Of a DNA stretch of 64,000 nt, positions 1 through 10,721 are shown piece after piece. Source of the stretch: Gibbula magus (lineage: Eukaryota > Mollusca > Gastropoda > Trochida > Trochidae); NCBI GenBank assembly GCA_936450465.1, contig OW388305.1, positions 39,570,687 to 39,634,686 on the forward strand, written 5' to 3'. A program made the position numbers and the translations under genes. The notes below the pieces were generated by a model. The model did not search any database. It worked only from the letters and a program-made list of their open reading frames with translations, and had not been told where the DNA came from. Every line of letters starts with the position of its first letter. Within the stretch, counting starts at the first letter, position 1.

Positions 1-545
1 GGAAATGGATAAGATGCAAATCCCCCTATTTTAACACACGACTGCATTGAAATATATTTACTACGTAATATACGCCAAAGTTTACCATTGATACCAAAGT
101 GGTGGAGCTTATAAAATAGGCCATTGAGCCATATTCTATCAAAAGCTTTCTCATTATCTAGAAAAAAACAGTATACTGGTGAATTTATTTCCCTGTAAAA
201 GGCCATACTTTCTAGTAATGTTAATGCAGCTGTTTCAGCACCAGCACCTTTACGAAATTCAAACTGATACTTGTGTAGAAATGATCTACTGTTAATACTC
301 CAGTTTTCTATTCTTTCTAAGATGACTCTTTCAAATAGTTTGCTGAGCACAGGGGTTAAAGTTATTCCCCGGTAATTTGAAGGATCCCGAGTGCTTTTAC
401 CTTTACCTTTGTGAATTGGTAGTATGGTTCCAACATTACAACTACTGGGCAGATATTCGTAACAAGTAAAAGCATTGAATAGTGCTGAGAGATTTCTTAC
501 AACAGATCTACCTGCATACTTGATGTGTTCATTAACAATACCAAA
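1..545 (-). pseudogene. LINE reverse transcriptase fragment, cut by window edge
   Basis: Reading the minus strand from about 545 down to 1 gives a continuous non-LTR reverse transcriptase segment. In order it shows GTILPIHKGKGK, then SNYRGITL (RT motif 2a region), then KYQFEFRKGAGAETA, then FFLDNEKAFDRIW, which is the RT motif A region with the catalytic Asp. It continues in frame to base 1, so the rest of the RT, including the FADD box, lies outside the window. No start codon, endonuclease or ORF1 is seen upstream, and the coding match stops near 545 next to an unrelated tandem repeat. This is probably a 5'-truncated copy. The family (CR1, Jockey or L2 type) cannot be decided from this segment. 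Confidence 0.85.
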
Positions 546-559
546 GGAGATCTTAAGGA

Positions 560-668
560 GATGCCCGACTATAACAACAGACCCGACTTTAACAATAGAC
601 CCGACCTTAACATTAAACCCGGCCTTAAGAATAAACTTGACCTAAAAATAGACCCGAATTTAAGAATA
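560..668. repeat. Short tandem repeat, ~18-20 bp unit
   Basis: About six degenerate copies of a unit like AGACCCGACTTTAACAAT follow one another. They directly abut the truncated end of the LINE fragment. Confidence 0.7.
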
Positions 669-1894
669 GAGTCGAAAATTCATTGGGACAAATGTAACTA
701 AGATTTCAAAATGTACATGACATGTTGCAAGATACAATTTAAGACATGACAACAAGATATATAAAATACAATTTGGGAGGAAAGTGGTTCATTTGGATCT
801 GTGCATAGGTTGAAGACTGCAATATGAAATGATAATATTAAATTATATTCTCATTTGGTCTCTTGTCTTACATTTATAATTCGCTTAGATCAAATTATAT
901 GACAGTACAGTCAACTTTATTGTGATATTGGTTTTAAATAGTTTTGATTGATTGATTGATTATCATGCTCCTATTGGAAACTTGAACCTAAAGTCACAAC
1001 TGTGTCACAAGTGCATACTTCAGTCTCATGAACCAAAGATGTAATTAAAAAAAATCCCAGCATCATAAGCATATTGTCGTTTAAAAGTTAAAAGGGATTA
1101 AACCAATTAACGCCCATTGTTGAGTTTCAGGACCAACTGTACACATTTTACCAACTAATACATTTCAGGATGCAGACGTTCTAGAGTAGAAAACATTGTC
1201 GACGATTTATGGACGACAGACAACGATGGCCCATGTCAAAGCATATACAGCTCGCGAACCTAAAGTCTGTTCACCTACATGTTAATTTTAGTGCAAATGT
1301 CATTTGAAATTGACCAATGACGTTCATTGTAACGTCAATAAAATTACATTACATTCAATGATTCATCATGTATCCATGAGTAGAACAATCATTATCATGT
1401 CAGTAGTGCATATTTATGATTTTTGGCATAATGAAAAAGACAGGAGGGATCAAGTTTTATCAATTCAAATTTCATTAATTTTCGAATAAAAGTTTTCATA
1501 GTGACTAAATGAAAATAAATTCATCACAAATACATCGAATGAGTAAAAGATGAAATATGCGATGCATGTTTGACCCATTTGAACACTTACTGAATATTTC
1601 ACAGAGGAAATTAAAATTTATAGTTTTGGAAAGATTGACTCTAGGTCGCATCAAAGAGCTGCACAAACTGTAACTGTTTACTATGAGATATCAAATCAAA
1701 TTGAGTAAAAGAAGACGAAGCTGTCTTTGTCTGATGCAAAAATGCAAATGATCGGTCTAGTTTTCGCCTTGATACGATGCTTGAAGGACATGACACATTA
1801 CATGATATTTGCACAAAAATACACAAACTTTCGGTACGCAGCTGTATGACTATATAGACTAGATGAAACATCTTTTACATTTCTTAAACGTCAA
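669..1894. other. Non-coding stretch downstream of the TIR gene
   Basis: AT-rich sequence without a convincing gene. The part nearest 1894 would be the 3' untranslated region of the minus-strand TIR gene. I found no clear AATAAA on the minus strand close to the stop. Short open frames at 1304-1489 and 1641-1871 show no recognisable domain. Confidence 0.5.
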
Positions 1895-3058
1895 TCAGTT
1901 AACATATGCATTTGATGGGATCGTATTTTTACCTTGAGCATCGACCGCCTCCAGGAACCTGTCCCACCATTCTGTCCCGGGGGTGGCGTCGATGTAGGTC
2001 AGGGAACGGAGGGTGTCGGGCACTTCACACTCCCTCACCATCACCGGAAGTATCAACATCCGGGCCTCCTCGATACTGGCGTGTAGCCCCTGCTTCATCT
2101 CGAACTGGCACCAAGAGCTCTCCAGGAAGTCTGGAGAGAGCACCAGAACCGTCTTCACCGACCACTGGATGTGTTCATCGATGTTCTCTGTCACACGCTT
2201 CCCACCGTGGAAGTCTCTCTCGTGGAAGCTGCATCTGTAGCCGTGGTCAGACTCCATCTTCTCCACTACAGAATGCACCCAGTCTCTGTCCGCCATTTCG
2301 TAAGAGAAGAAGACGTGATACCTTTTTCCATCCGGCAAAGGACGAGTTGAATCAGGGTTAGAACTTTGAGCTAGACTGTACAACGAGTTGATACTGAAAT
2401 TGTCGTCACCTGTTTTCGATTGTGTTGATTGTTTTACCACCTGTGTGTACCTGGGAGAGATACAGCTTTCAGTAGCATCATTTCTGCTATGAGATTGCCA
2501 GGGGAAAGATGGGATGCGAGCCGGTAGATCATGTATTTCATCAACCAACACACGATTTTCAGGACAATTCCTGCTATCAGAATGACTCAATGTATTTGTT
2601 TGCATAGGAAGTCGAAACTTCCGGCCAGTTTCATCAAGATCTCTCTCCTCCAGATGAAAGGCTTGGAGATCAAGTTCCACATTCGCATCCTGATCGCCCT
2701 CGTTTCTCAAGGCCTCTTCAATCTGTGTCTTAAACGTTTCCTGGTTCTCCCCGCCATTCACTCCATGCATCTCATTTTTAATGAACTCGCGTTGTATATT
2801 CGTACCTGCTCCACCATAATTCCCAATCGCCAATCTACCATGTTGTCCCACAAAGTCACCTTTGTCATTCAATACACATCTCTCCTCTTCTTTCATGCAA
2901 TCCAATTGCACATTCGCGTCCTCCCCGACGCTGCTCCTCATAGATATCCCTTCATGCTCCTCCTCACAACTCTCCCAGTCCCCCCTGACTCTCACCCCCA
3001 GACTTCCAGGGAGGGAGGGGCCTCGGAGCGAAAGTGGCTGATCCCCAAATCCATCCAT
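1895..3058 (-). CDS. Cytosolic TIR-domain protein
   Basis: An open frame of 387 codons on the minus strand. Residues about 245-371 form a TIR domain, the protein-protein interaction or NAD-cleaving module of innate immune signalling. Visible parts are box 1 (HVFFSYEMAD, 248-257), a box 2 region (RCSFHERDFHGGKRVTENI, 275-293), SSWCQFE (314-320) and box 3 (WWDRF, 364-368). Glu320 lies in the W-x-x-x-E position that is catalytic in SARM1-type TIRs, but Toll-like receptors often share this WCxxE, so enzyme activity is not shown. Residues 1-240 are polar, acidic and low in structure, with no leucine-rich repeats, death domain, signal peptide or membrane segment. It is therefore probably a free cytosolic adaptor-like TIR protein rather than a Toll receptor. 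The long intact frame argues for a live gene. A splice acceptor lies 10 bases upstream of the first ATG, so a further 5' exon is likely. Confidence 0.88.
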   Translation of the reverse strand: MDGFGDQPLSLRGPSLPGSLGVRVRGDWESCEEEHEGISMRSSVGEDANVQLDCMKEEERCVLNDKGDFVGQHGRLAIGNYGGAGTNIQREFIKNEMHGVNGGENQETFKTQIEEALRNEGDQDANVELDLQAFHLEERDLDETGRKFRLPMQTNTLSHSDSRNCPENRVLVDEIHDLPARIPSFPWQSHSRNDATESCISPRYTQVVKQSTQSKTGDDNFSINSLYSLAQSSNPDSTRPLPDGKRYHVFFSYEMADRDWVHSVVEKMESDHGYRCSFHERDFHGGKRVTENIDEHIQWSVKTVLVLSPDFLESSWCQFEMKQGLHASIEEARMLILPVMVRECEVPDTLRSLTYIDATPGTEWWDRFLEAVDAQGKNTIPSNAYVN

Positions 3059-3080
3059 CTTGTGTGGTCTGTAAACAGTG
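3059..3080 (-). other. Probable splice acceptor before the TIR coding exon
   Basis: On the minus strand a T-rich tract ends in CTGTTTACAG, with AG at plus positions 3070-3069. The exon would start ACCACACAAG and then the ATG at 3058. This suggests a 5' untranslated exon further up. Confidence 0.5.
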
Positions 3081-3260
3081 TAAATTTTCTCAACAATTTA
3101 TTTATATCTACCAGGAAGTTCTTCATCAAAAACTGCCTTCGTATCGTCAATCCCTTCAACAGAATACTCCCGGACAAACGAAACATCGCCGTTATTTTAT
3201 TACAAAGTATGGTAAGCAAGGTGTTCCCAAAATTTAAACATTATTTTGTGCTTCAAAATT

Positions 3261-3393
3261 TCCTTTATAACATTATTTATGTTGTGTTCCAAATCTCCTT
3301 TATAACATTATTTAGTTTGTGTTCCAAATCTCCTTTATATCAGTATTTAGTTTGTGTTCCAAATCTCCTTTATATCATTATTTAGTTTGGTTT
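3261..3393. repeat. Tandem repeat, 35-bp unit, about four copies
   Basis: The phrase CTCCTTTATA recurs at 3295, 3330 and 3365, exactly 35 bases apart, with a diverged first copy at 3260. It lies in the likely intron or promoter of the TIR gene. Confidence 0.85.
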
Positions 3394-3800
3394 CTGATGC
3401 ATATACTATTTAAATATTTTGTTAGAACAATTTGGTTTTCCCATAATTCTTTGTCAGAGTAAAAAAAAACGAAATATTGCTGCCGGAAAAAAGTCAATTA
3501 TGAACGTGATAGGTATATGTTTCGTAAGGACTACTTGCATTGGGTCAGGTGTGATCGGTCGTGTTCATATCGTGCTGACAAAAATGTTTTCTTAATCAAC
3601 CTTCCTAGAGATCCATGTCAAAACTGACTACTATATCGCCTTTCTAACAACCTTGTGAGTATATACGATAACTTACATTTTACATGGAACGTGTTTAAAT
3701 GACTTTATGAGCAAAAGTTGTACATTGTGTCAAATTTGATGCGTTGTCAATATCAGTCAATCATCATTCAAGCGTAAGGAGCGTCGATTTCACGTGCAAC

Positions 3801-3899
3801 ATGGGTGATTCGCTGAATGCTGGGGAGGTCGCATATGTTGTTTCTTCGCTTGTTGAGTCAACTCGAGCAAAATATCCCGAAAACTTCACATCGGAGGAG
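3801..3899 (+). CDS. Candidate first coding exon, 33 codons
   Basis: From the ATG at 3801 the frame reads MGDSLNAGEVAYVVSSLVES and on through KYPENFTSEE, then meets GAG|GTTTGT, a possible splice donor at 3900. The translation looks protein-like (an amphipathic helix) and differs from the AT-rich flank. No matching downstream exon is found, because a decayed LINE starts within about 250 bp. It could be the first exon of a gene that runs past the transposon, or part of the 5' region of that LINE. It points away from the TIR gene, so the two would be head to head. I do not recognise the protein. Confidence 0.3.
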
Positions 3900-4165
3900 G
3901 TTTGTTATCACTACAATTCAAAATATTCCTCATTTTTAACTTACTTCTACACTTGAGTTGAACGTTTTGTGTGGTTGTAGCCCCGGGAGCCCGAATAACT
4001 TTGACTCGAAAATGTGCAAATATTCGTATGAAGTAGATGAACCTAGCGCTTCAAAATCATGCATATTCATCCCATTTGTCTGACGCCTGGTAGAAGTTTG
4101 TTGCGACCTGGAGCTGAATCCAGGATCTAAAGGTCGGGGTACTGCTTAATAGGGGTGCTCGCAAC

Positions 4166-4510
4166 ATGGGTACCAGGCAGTCTACTCTCGCTTTTACTAG
4201 CGAGGTACTTTCTGACAACGGCGACTCCGACAGCTACGATGACGATATGACACATATTTTGAGATTGATAAAATCAGATATGAGCAAACTCAATGAGAAA
4301 TTCGACACGGTAAGGAGAGAAATATCGGATGAGTTTTCTAAGCTTAAATCAGAAAACATTGAACTCAAAGATAGACTCGATAGACTTGAAAACCATGTTG
4401 ACAAAGAAGAGGCGCAAAGCAGGAGGAACAACTTAATCATTCATGGGATAGAGAGTGTGATTGGGGAGAAGTGGTCACAGACAGACACTGGTAAGGGACT
4501 TCCTCCGTGA
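4166..4510 (+). pseudogene. LINE ORF1 N-terminal fragment
   Basis: Starts MGTRQSTLAFTSEVL, has an acidic patch, then a predicted coiled coil (heptads through MSKLNEKFDTVRREISDEF and LKDRLDRLENHV), then QSRRNNLIIHGI, the usual entry into the RNA-recognition domain of LINE ORF1 proteins. The frame breaks at about 4500 and the remaining RNA-binding part is scattered in other frames (for example RKPVIAKFLSYKDK near 4580-4625). ORF1 proteins chaperone the LINE RNA. Here only the trimerisation half is readable. Confidence 0.7.
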
Positions 4511-4762
4511 CCATCTTGGAATGGACAACGCAGATACTGTCCCCATCTAGCGGGCCCATCGTCTCCAGACAAAAGGAAAACGCAAACCAGTCATTGCAAA
4601 GTTCCTATCATACAAAGACAAGGTAAGCATCTTTGATCTGGCAAAAACTAAACTAGGCTCGTAAAAATAATAAAACTGCATTTCTCTCGTATGATAAAAT
4701 CGTGATCGAGGGAGATGTCTATGTCCTTGACAATGATGCCATAAGAAAGATCAGTAATCGAC

Positions 4763-4863
4763 CCCTACCGCCCGCCGGGGGACACCCAGTGGCGGTTCCC
4801 GCGGGGCCCATGGAGGGACGCCTCTTGGGCCCGGGGGGAACGGCACCGGGGGTACCCAGGGGG
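4763..4863. other. GC-rich island inside the LINE
   Basis: A stretch of about 100 bases made largely of G and C (blocks such as CCCGCCGGGGG and GGGCCCGGGGGG) in otherwise AT-rich sequence. It lies between the ORF1 remnant and the endonuclease. Confidence 0.6.
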
Positions 4864-4954
4864 TGTCAGTTTCAGTATAGGAAGACGGCCGTGGCCAAAC
4901 TGTCCACACGGATCTATCAACAACGTGAGAAGATGCGACTACAACATCCAACCT

Positions 4955-6947
4955 GATTCAGAATATTGCTGTTTGGAATGTACAGGGCATTCACTCCCAC
5001 CTGTATGACGCATCATTCATTCGGGTTTTGTGAACAATTTGACATTTTTGGTTTAGTAGAAACCATGAAACATGATAAGAGCGAACTAGAATCACTCTTT
5101 ACTGAATATAGTTGTCATACATCGCCTGCCAGTAGATTGAGCAATTATGGGCGATATTCTGGCGGAGTTGCCGTTTACATCAGAACGCCTTTAGCCATTT
5201 ATACGCGAGAATATTTTCCACATGGCAAAAAATTTTATTCTTTAATACCAATGATAGTTTCATTATTGGTTTCCTCTATGTTCTACCAGATGGTTCCCCG
5301 CTTTACAATGACCTTAGTTCTAATGACATTGATGAACTAGAATCAAAACTTGCCGCTATTAGATCAAAATATAATGAAGAAATACCAATAATACTCTTCG
5401 GAGATTTTAACGCTCGAGTTGGTTTTAATGATGATTATTTGCTAGATAATGTCAATGACAGTGATTATCTCTTTCAGATTTCTATTTACCTGACTACTTC
5501 GCGGAACCTAGAGCAAGCGAAGACAGTGTATCTAATAAGTTTGGTCTCGCCCTCTTGGAAACATGAAAACTGTGGGGCATACATAAACTACCGGGGAAAA
5601 GAAAGGACTCACCTAAGTTTGTTTCTATTAATTCAATATTTAAAAGAAATCAGATGTATTTGACTATGGCACGATACAATAATACTTATCTGCAGTAGTT
5701 TGAATGACTTTGTTGGTGACTGTGGTTAATTTTTAGTTCAAATATCTTTTTGTAATGAAGACAGGGTAAATAATTAAATTTACCCTGTTTAAAATGTTGT
5801 ATCGATCAAGACCACGACTTTAAATGGTTGTATTTTCGTTATATTGAACTGATTGACCTTCAACTGTTTTTTTTTCAGTTATAAACTACCGGGCAAAAGA
5901 AAGTTTTCACTTAATTTTATTTCGATTAATTCAATATTTAAAAGAAATCAGATGTATTTGACTATGACACGATACAATAATACTTATCTGCAGTAGTTTT
6001 AATGACTTTGTTGGTGACTGAGGTTAAATTTTAGTTCAAATATCTTTTTGTAATGAAGACAGGGTTAAGAATGGAATTTTCACCAACATGACCCCTGCCC
6101 TGTTTAAAATGTTTTAAATGTGTGCAGAATCAGGCACATTTATTTATTTTCACATAGGATATGTCTTATATGTCGGTGAACAATTGTGTATCATCAAAAC
6201 TAATTTAAAAACAAAATTAGATTTAAAATTTCATTTTTCTTTTAAATTAAAAAACATGTAGAAGTATTCTTTGACTGCTAACTAAACACCTGAACTTATC
6301 AGTTTTGGATTATGACATCGAAAATTTGAGATATTTGCAAATGAAAATCATACATATGATAAAATCAACTGAGGTGAGTCCTTTCTGTTGCCCGGTAGTT
6401 TATTGTAAATGGTAGAAAGCAAGGGGATGAGACAGGGTCCGTTACTTGTATTACCCACAATGGGTCGAGTCTTGTAGACTACATACTGACTTCAACAACT
6501 TGTTTTAGTGCCATCTTAGACATGACTGTGCATTCTCGATCCGACTCTGATCATTTACCACTATCGTGCACTTTAAGTCTCGATGTACATGTAGATGCAG
6601 GATCATACGATGATAATGATGATAACGGAGGAACCATAGAAGGTTACGACATTATCAAATTCAAGGCATGTAATAGTAGCGACTATGGGTTTGATACCAA
6701 TATAACGTCTGACGTTGCATCCAAAATCATTGACGACTTTCAACAACTGTTGCACCTAAACGACAGTGCTGCAGATGACAAGCTGGTGGAACTAATGCAA
6801 CATGCAGGAAGTCATTTACGTGTTTATAACAAATCGAAAGTAACTGAACTAAAGCTCATGCAACCCGAGTGGTTTGATGAAGATTGCGAGCATGCTAAGA
6901 GTAAAAAGAATCTTCCACTTAAACATGTTCCGGAATTGTCGCTCTAG
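4955..6947 (+). pseudogene. LINE endonuclease domain, interrupted by a MITE
   Basis: An exonuclease-endonuclease-phosphatase domain in several frames. The N-terminal strand NIAVWNVQGI is near 4965. Then FDIFGLVETMKHD has the metal-binding Glu (about 5040). GRYSGGVAVYIR follows (5150-5190), then IILFGDFNARVG (5389-5425). The MITE at 5586-6400 splits it. After the MITE come LVDYILTST and SDSDHLPLSC, the latter with the catalytic SDH (about 6545-6560). The enzyme nicks target DNA to prime reverse transcription. At least three frameshifts outside the MITE kill it. Confidence 0.82.
5586..6400. mobile_element. TA-flanked MITE, 815 bp
   Basis: The ends are inverted repeats of about 29 bp starting AACTACCGGG, with two mismatches (5586-5614 and 6372-6400). 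TA lies on both sides (5584-5585 and 6401-6402). Removing the element and one TA rejoins the host LINE reading frame as GIHIVNGR, which fits LINE endonuclease sequence. No transposase is present. TA duplication suggests mobilisation by a Tc1/mariner-type enzyme. A second left end (AACTACCGGGCAAAAGAAAG, from 5884) and about 180 bp after it repeat the start of the element, so it appears to be an internal partial duplication or two copies nested end to end. Confidence 0.85.
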
Positions 6948-9198
6948 CGAAAATCTCAATAGATATATTGGTGCAAAGCGTAATTTCAAAAGAATCTGCC
7001 GGGAAAAGTCTAGACATTATAAGTATATGGTATGAGGAGGTATGTGCTGCAGCCACAGATGGTGACTGTAAGAAGTTCTCGTCTAAGGTAAAATCTCTTA
7101 CTACTAGTCCAGGAGGGTGTAACTGTATCCCGATGGGTAAATGGCTTACATATTTCAAGGAATTACTCAATCCCGAATCTAATTTACACGATGACGGTTT
7201 TGATGAAACCGCCCGTGATTATGTAACAAGCCATTATTGTTCTGATTGTAACAATGAAGATTTCTTATCAGATTCAATAACTAGAAATGAAATAGAACAG
7301 GCCATGAAGTCCCTTAAGACAGGAAAATCCCCCGGTACTGATGGAATACCGCCAGAGTTTTTAAAAAATGCTAATTTCATTATGCCATACTTGGAATTGC
7401 TGTTAACACTGTGTTAGATACTGGCGTTTTTCCAGACAACTTGAATATCGGAATGATTATACGATTGTATTAGAAAGGTAATAAGCATTACCTTAACAAC
7501 TATCGTGGTATTTCATTGTTGAATATGATTGGTAAAATATTTACCTCGATCCTTGACTTCAGGATTCGGAACTGGATGTAATTACATGATATTTTACATG
7601 AATGTCAAGCAGGATTTAGAGCTGACTATTCAACAGTCGATAACATATGTGTTCTTCAATAATCTACGCCAAAAATATCTACGAAAACCCAAACATAGAT
7701 TTAATGCAGCTTTTATCGATTTTAAAAAAGCATTTGATTTTGTAAATAGAAATAAGCTTTTATATGTACTTTTCACTAAAGGTGTTCATGGTAAAATGTT
7801 CAAATTGTTGAAAGATATGTATGATAAGGTATCAGCTTTCGTTAAAGTTGGAAATAAGAGGTCTGAAATATTTGAAACAGCATCAGTGGTAAAGCAAGGT
7901 TGCATGCTAAGTCCAGTCCTGTTCATATTTTTTTTAAATGAGCTTGTTGATAAAATGCATAATTGGGGATTAAGAGGAATATTTGTCAAAGATGGTTTGA
8001 ATGATATTTTATTACTGCTTTTTGCAGACGATGTTACCTTACTTGATGACACTGTAATTAGCTTGCAAAGAAAACTTGATACATTGGATCGGTTCTGTTC
8101 GAAATGTGGTTTCCAAGTCAATCTAGACAAATCATGTATAGTTGTATTAAGAAACGGTGGGTATCTAAAGAAATCTGAAAACTGGTTTTATAATGCAAAC
8201 CAAATGGAAGTGGTATCACACTATAAATATCTCGGTGTTGTCTTTTCAACCAAATTGATATGGTCCAAGGCATGTGAAACGCTAAGTCTTCAAGCCAAGA
8301 AAGACTCGTTTCCTATTTTCAAAATGTTTAATGATTTTCCAAATATGTCTTTGAAAGTCGCCTCAGCGATATTTGACAGAAAAATCGCTCCGATATTATT
8401 ATACGGTAGTGAAATTCGGGGCCATTCTTATCGTGCCCACATTGAGAAAATACAATATGCTTCTTTTTTAAACGTTATCTATGTATAAATAAAATAATTT
8501 CCTCCAAAGCAGTCCTTGGTGAAATTGGAAGAACAGAATTGTGTGTTAACTATTACAGTAGATGTATAAAATATTGGTACAGATTATTACATATGGACGA
8601 TCATTGTTACCCCAAATCATGTTATGATATGTTAAAGTTACAAGATGATAATGGAAGCTGCAGCTGGGTCACGCACGTACGTCTACTTTTATTCCGTACA
8701 GGATTTACATATGTTTGGATTGTACAAGAATGTGGGAGTATTGTCATGTTTGTGAGAGAATTTAGACAAATATGCCAAGATATTGAAATTTAAAATTGGC
8801 ATTCCACAACATCAACTTTTCTAAAAGGTTATGGAGCAATCAAGTCTGCCCTTGAACCAGAAAAATACATCTTGAGACTTAATAACAATAAAGATCTTAT
8901 ACGCATTTTATGTACATTTCGCTGTTTAAGCCACAAGTTGAACATTCAACAACAACGATATAATGTTGATATACCTAGAAATGTACTCATTTGTGACAAA
9001 TTTAATTTAAATATTATACAGAATGAATTTCCTTTTTTACTCGTATGTCCATACTATTCTGTACATAGAAAATTGTATATACCTCGTTATCACCATACTT
9101 TTCCATCAGAATTGAAATACAAACAACTTTTAGCAACAACAAATGTACAAATATTGAAATATGTTGCAATCTTTCTGAAACGCAAACTGCCTGTATGA
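6948..9198 (+). pseudogene. LINE reverse transcriptase and C-terminal domain, broken
   Basis: The linker region gives TSPGGCNCIPMGKWLTYFKELLNP, followed by KSLKTGKSPGTDGIPPEFLK (RT motif 1 region, 7300-7365), NNYRGISLLN (7494-7520), FIDFKKAFDFVNR with the motif A Asp (7713-7750), VKQGCMLSPVLFI (about 7890-7925), and LLLFADDVTLLDD, the FADD catalytic box (about 8015-8050). The thumb gives HYKYLGVVFS and KIAPILLYGSEI. The C-terminal segment to 9198 has CDKFNLN..NEFPFLLVCPYY, a C-x2-C-like knuckle. Frame changes at about 6945, 7410, 7560, 8485 and 8800 make it non-functional. Confidence 0.88.
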
Positions 9199-9316
9199 AA
9201 TGTAATAATACTTTAATTATGAAATGTAATACTATAATTGTACATACATCTGTCCATCCGCAAAATGTATTTGTAATAATTGTACTCTTGGCCATGAGGC
9301 CTTTAATACTGAATAA

Positions 9317-9336
9317 ACTACTACTACTACTACTAT

Positions 9337-9377
<41 letters not shown>

Positions 9378-9378
9378 T
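9317..9378 (+). repeat. (ACT)n microsatellite tail of the LINE
   Basis: About 20 ACT triplets with one interruption follow GAATAAA directly. This is a typical simple-repeat 3' end of a LINE. Confidence 0.9.
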
Positions 9379-9730
9379 ACATGTATAGATCGAATAATTT
9401 CCTCGCAATAAGTACTTTTGTTCTATTTTTGTCCTTCGTAACTGATGTTACCAGTCTGTAAATTGCCCTTCATAGTGTACCTTTAAGATCATTATACATG
9501 TATAGGTGAAATACTTTCCTCGCAATAATAACTAGTTATGTCCTTCGTAACTCATGTTGCCAGTTTTTCAATCGCCCCTCACATTGTCACTGTAAAATTA
9601 TTATATAGGTCAAATGCTTTCCTCGCAATACTTACAAAGGTGAAAATAACTATCTCTATTCACACGAATTACTTACAGGTCCTGCGTAAATGATGTAATT
9701 AGTATTTTAATTATCTTCCATATTTACCTT
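9377..9730. repeat. Three diverged tandem units of ~110-120 bp
   Basis: The phrases TTTCCTCGCAATA, GTCCTTCGTAACT and the block TACATGTATAG recur in the same order at about 9377, 9493 and 9603. The third unit is the most diverged. Confidence 0.75.
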
Positions 9731-10188
9731 TAAATCCGTTCGCTCCAACGTCTGTCTCCCAGTCCCGAGTCTATGTTGGGTTTTATCACATCGAGGTCGA
9801 CCTAAGTGCTATACACGTCGACAATGTCTAAATATACACAGTATGTATTTTCCACTGAACTAGAAACATATCTGAATGACAGATGTGTGTGTGTCAACAT
9901 ATGTAATGAGTATTGACTCTTAAGTTCCATGTCACAATATATAATTATCGTTAATTGTCTTTTGAGGACAATATGTTTCTGAACATGTGTGTGTGAGTGG
10001 GCCAGTGTGTTGAACTATACAAGGGACATAACTCGTGGTTTATGTTTCACTTGCACTCATTGTGCAGTTAATGTCACCCTGCTCATACAAAATATACGGA
10101 TAAAATACATGCTATCATATGCTATAAACTTGTAAAATAGTATTTGAAGTGTTACCCATGTGGTATTACTTGTATTACTATTATCACC

Positions 10189-10264
10189 GGGGATGTAGCT
10201 CAGTTGGTAGAGCGTATGCTCATCACCCGGAAGGTCGGGGTTCGATTCCCGGCCCGTCATACCA
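10189..10264 (+). repeat. tRNA-Met-derived SINE head
   Basis: The A box TAGCTCAGTTGG (10196-10207) and B box GGTTCGATTCC (10239-10249) are both intact, and the D stem pairs. The anticodon region CTCATCACCCGGAAGGTC resembles elongator tRNA-Met (CAT). The acceptor and anticodon stems do not pair properly, so this is not a working tRNA but a tRNA-derived promoter, most likely the start of a short SINE. A RNA polymerase III start here is plausible. Confidence 0.65.
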
Positions 10265-10721
10265 AAAGACACCTAAAACCAAAAAACACATAAATGGTTG
10301 TACATTAAAGAGATTTGGGGAAGGAATGGGTCTGTAGTTGTGTGTTTGAATACAGGCAGCAATAACTGTTGCATCAATCTCGATCATTTGATTTATTATA
10401 GAGGACTAACAAGGTGTAAATATCAAATATAAAAAAACAAGTCTCTTTATCACATTTCCCGCCTAGCTTAAACAATTCACGAATTATGGAATGAAAATGA
10501 AAAAAATGCAGCAACTTGAATTAAGACAATAAACTGCTTGTCTCATTCATGATAATTATAATACGCATTGTGCAGACATTTGGAGCAAATGCCTTATTAA
10601 CAATTGCGCGATAATGTACCTTACAACCCACTAAGACCTCGTTCCCCGTAGCACACTTTTAAAACCACTTGTATACAAGATTAGTTACAGTTTATCAACG
10701 ACATTGACATAAACAAGCTAA

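Larger units (their letters stand above)
4100..9378 (+). mobile_element. Decayed LINE retrotransposon with (ACT)n tail
   Basis: In plus-strand order this holds an ORF1-like coiled-coil protein (4166-4510), an apurinic-type endonuclease (about 4950-6947, split by a MITE), a reverse transcriptase (about 6950-8490), a C-terminal zinc-knuckle segment (to 9198) and a short 3' region ending in GAATAAA and a run of ACT triplets (9317-9378). Frameshifts and stops are scattered throughout, so it is dead. The order ORF1, EN, RT and the microsatellite tail are typical of CR1/L2/Jockey-like LINEs. The 5' end is not sharply defined; 4100 is approximate. Confidence 0.85.

Noticed and set aside
1895..3058. 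Toll-like receptor
   Set aside because: Only the TIR domain is present; there are no leucine-rich repeats, signal peptide or membrane segment.
2531..3385. 284-codon open frame on the plus strand
   Set aside because: It is antisense to the TIR coding exon and runs into a 35-bp tandem repeat; no domain is visible.
10189..10264. Functional tRNA-Met gene
   Set aside because: Both Pol III boxes are intact, but the acceptor stem and anticodon stem do not pair, so it is a tRNA-derived SINE head.
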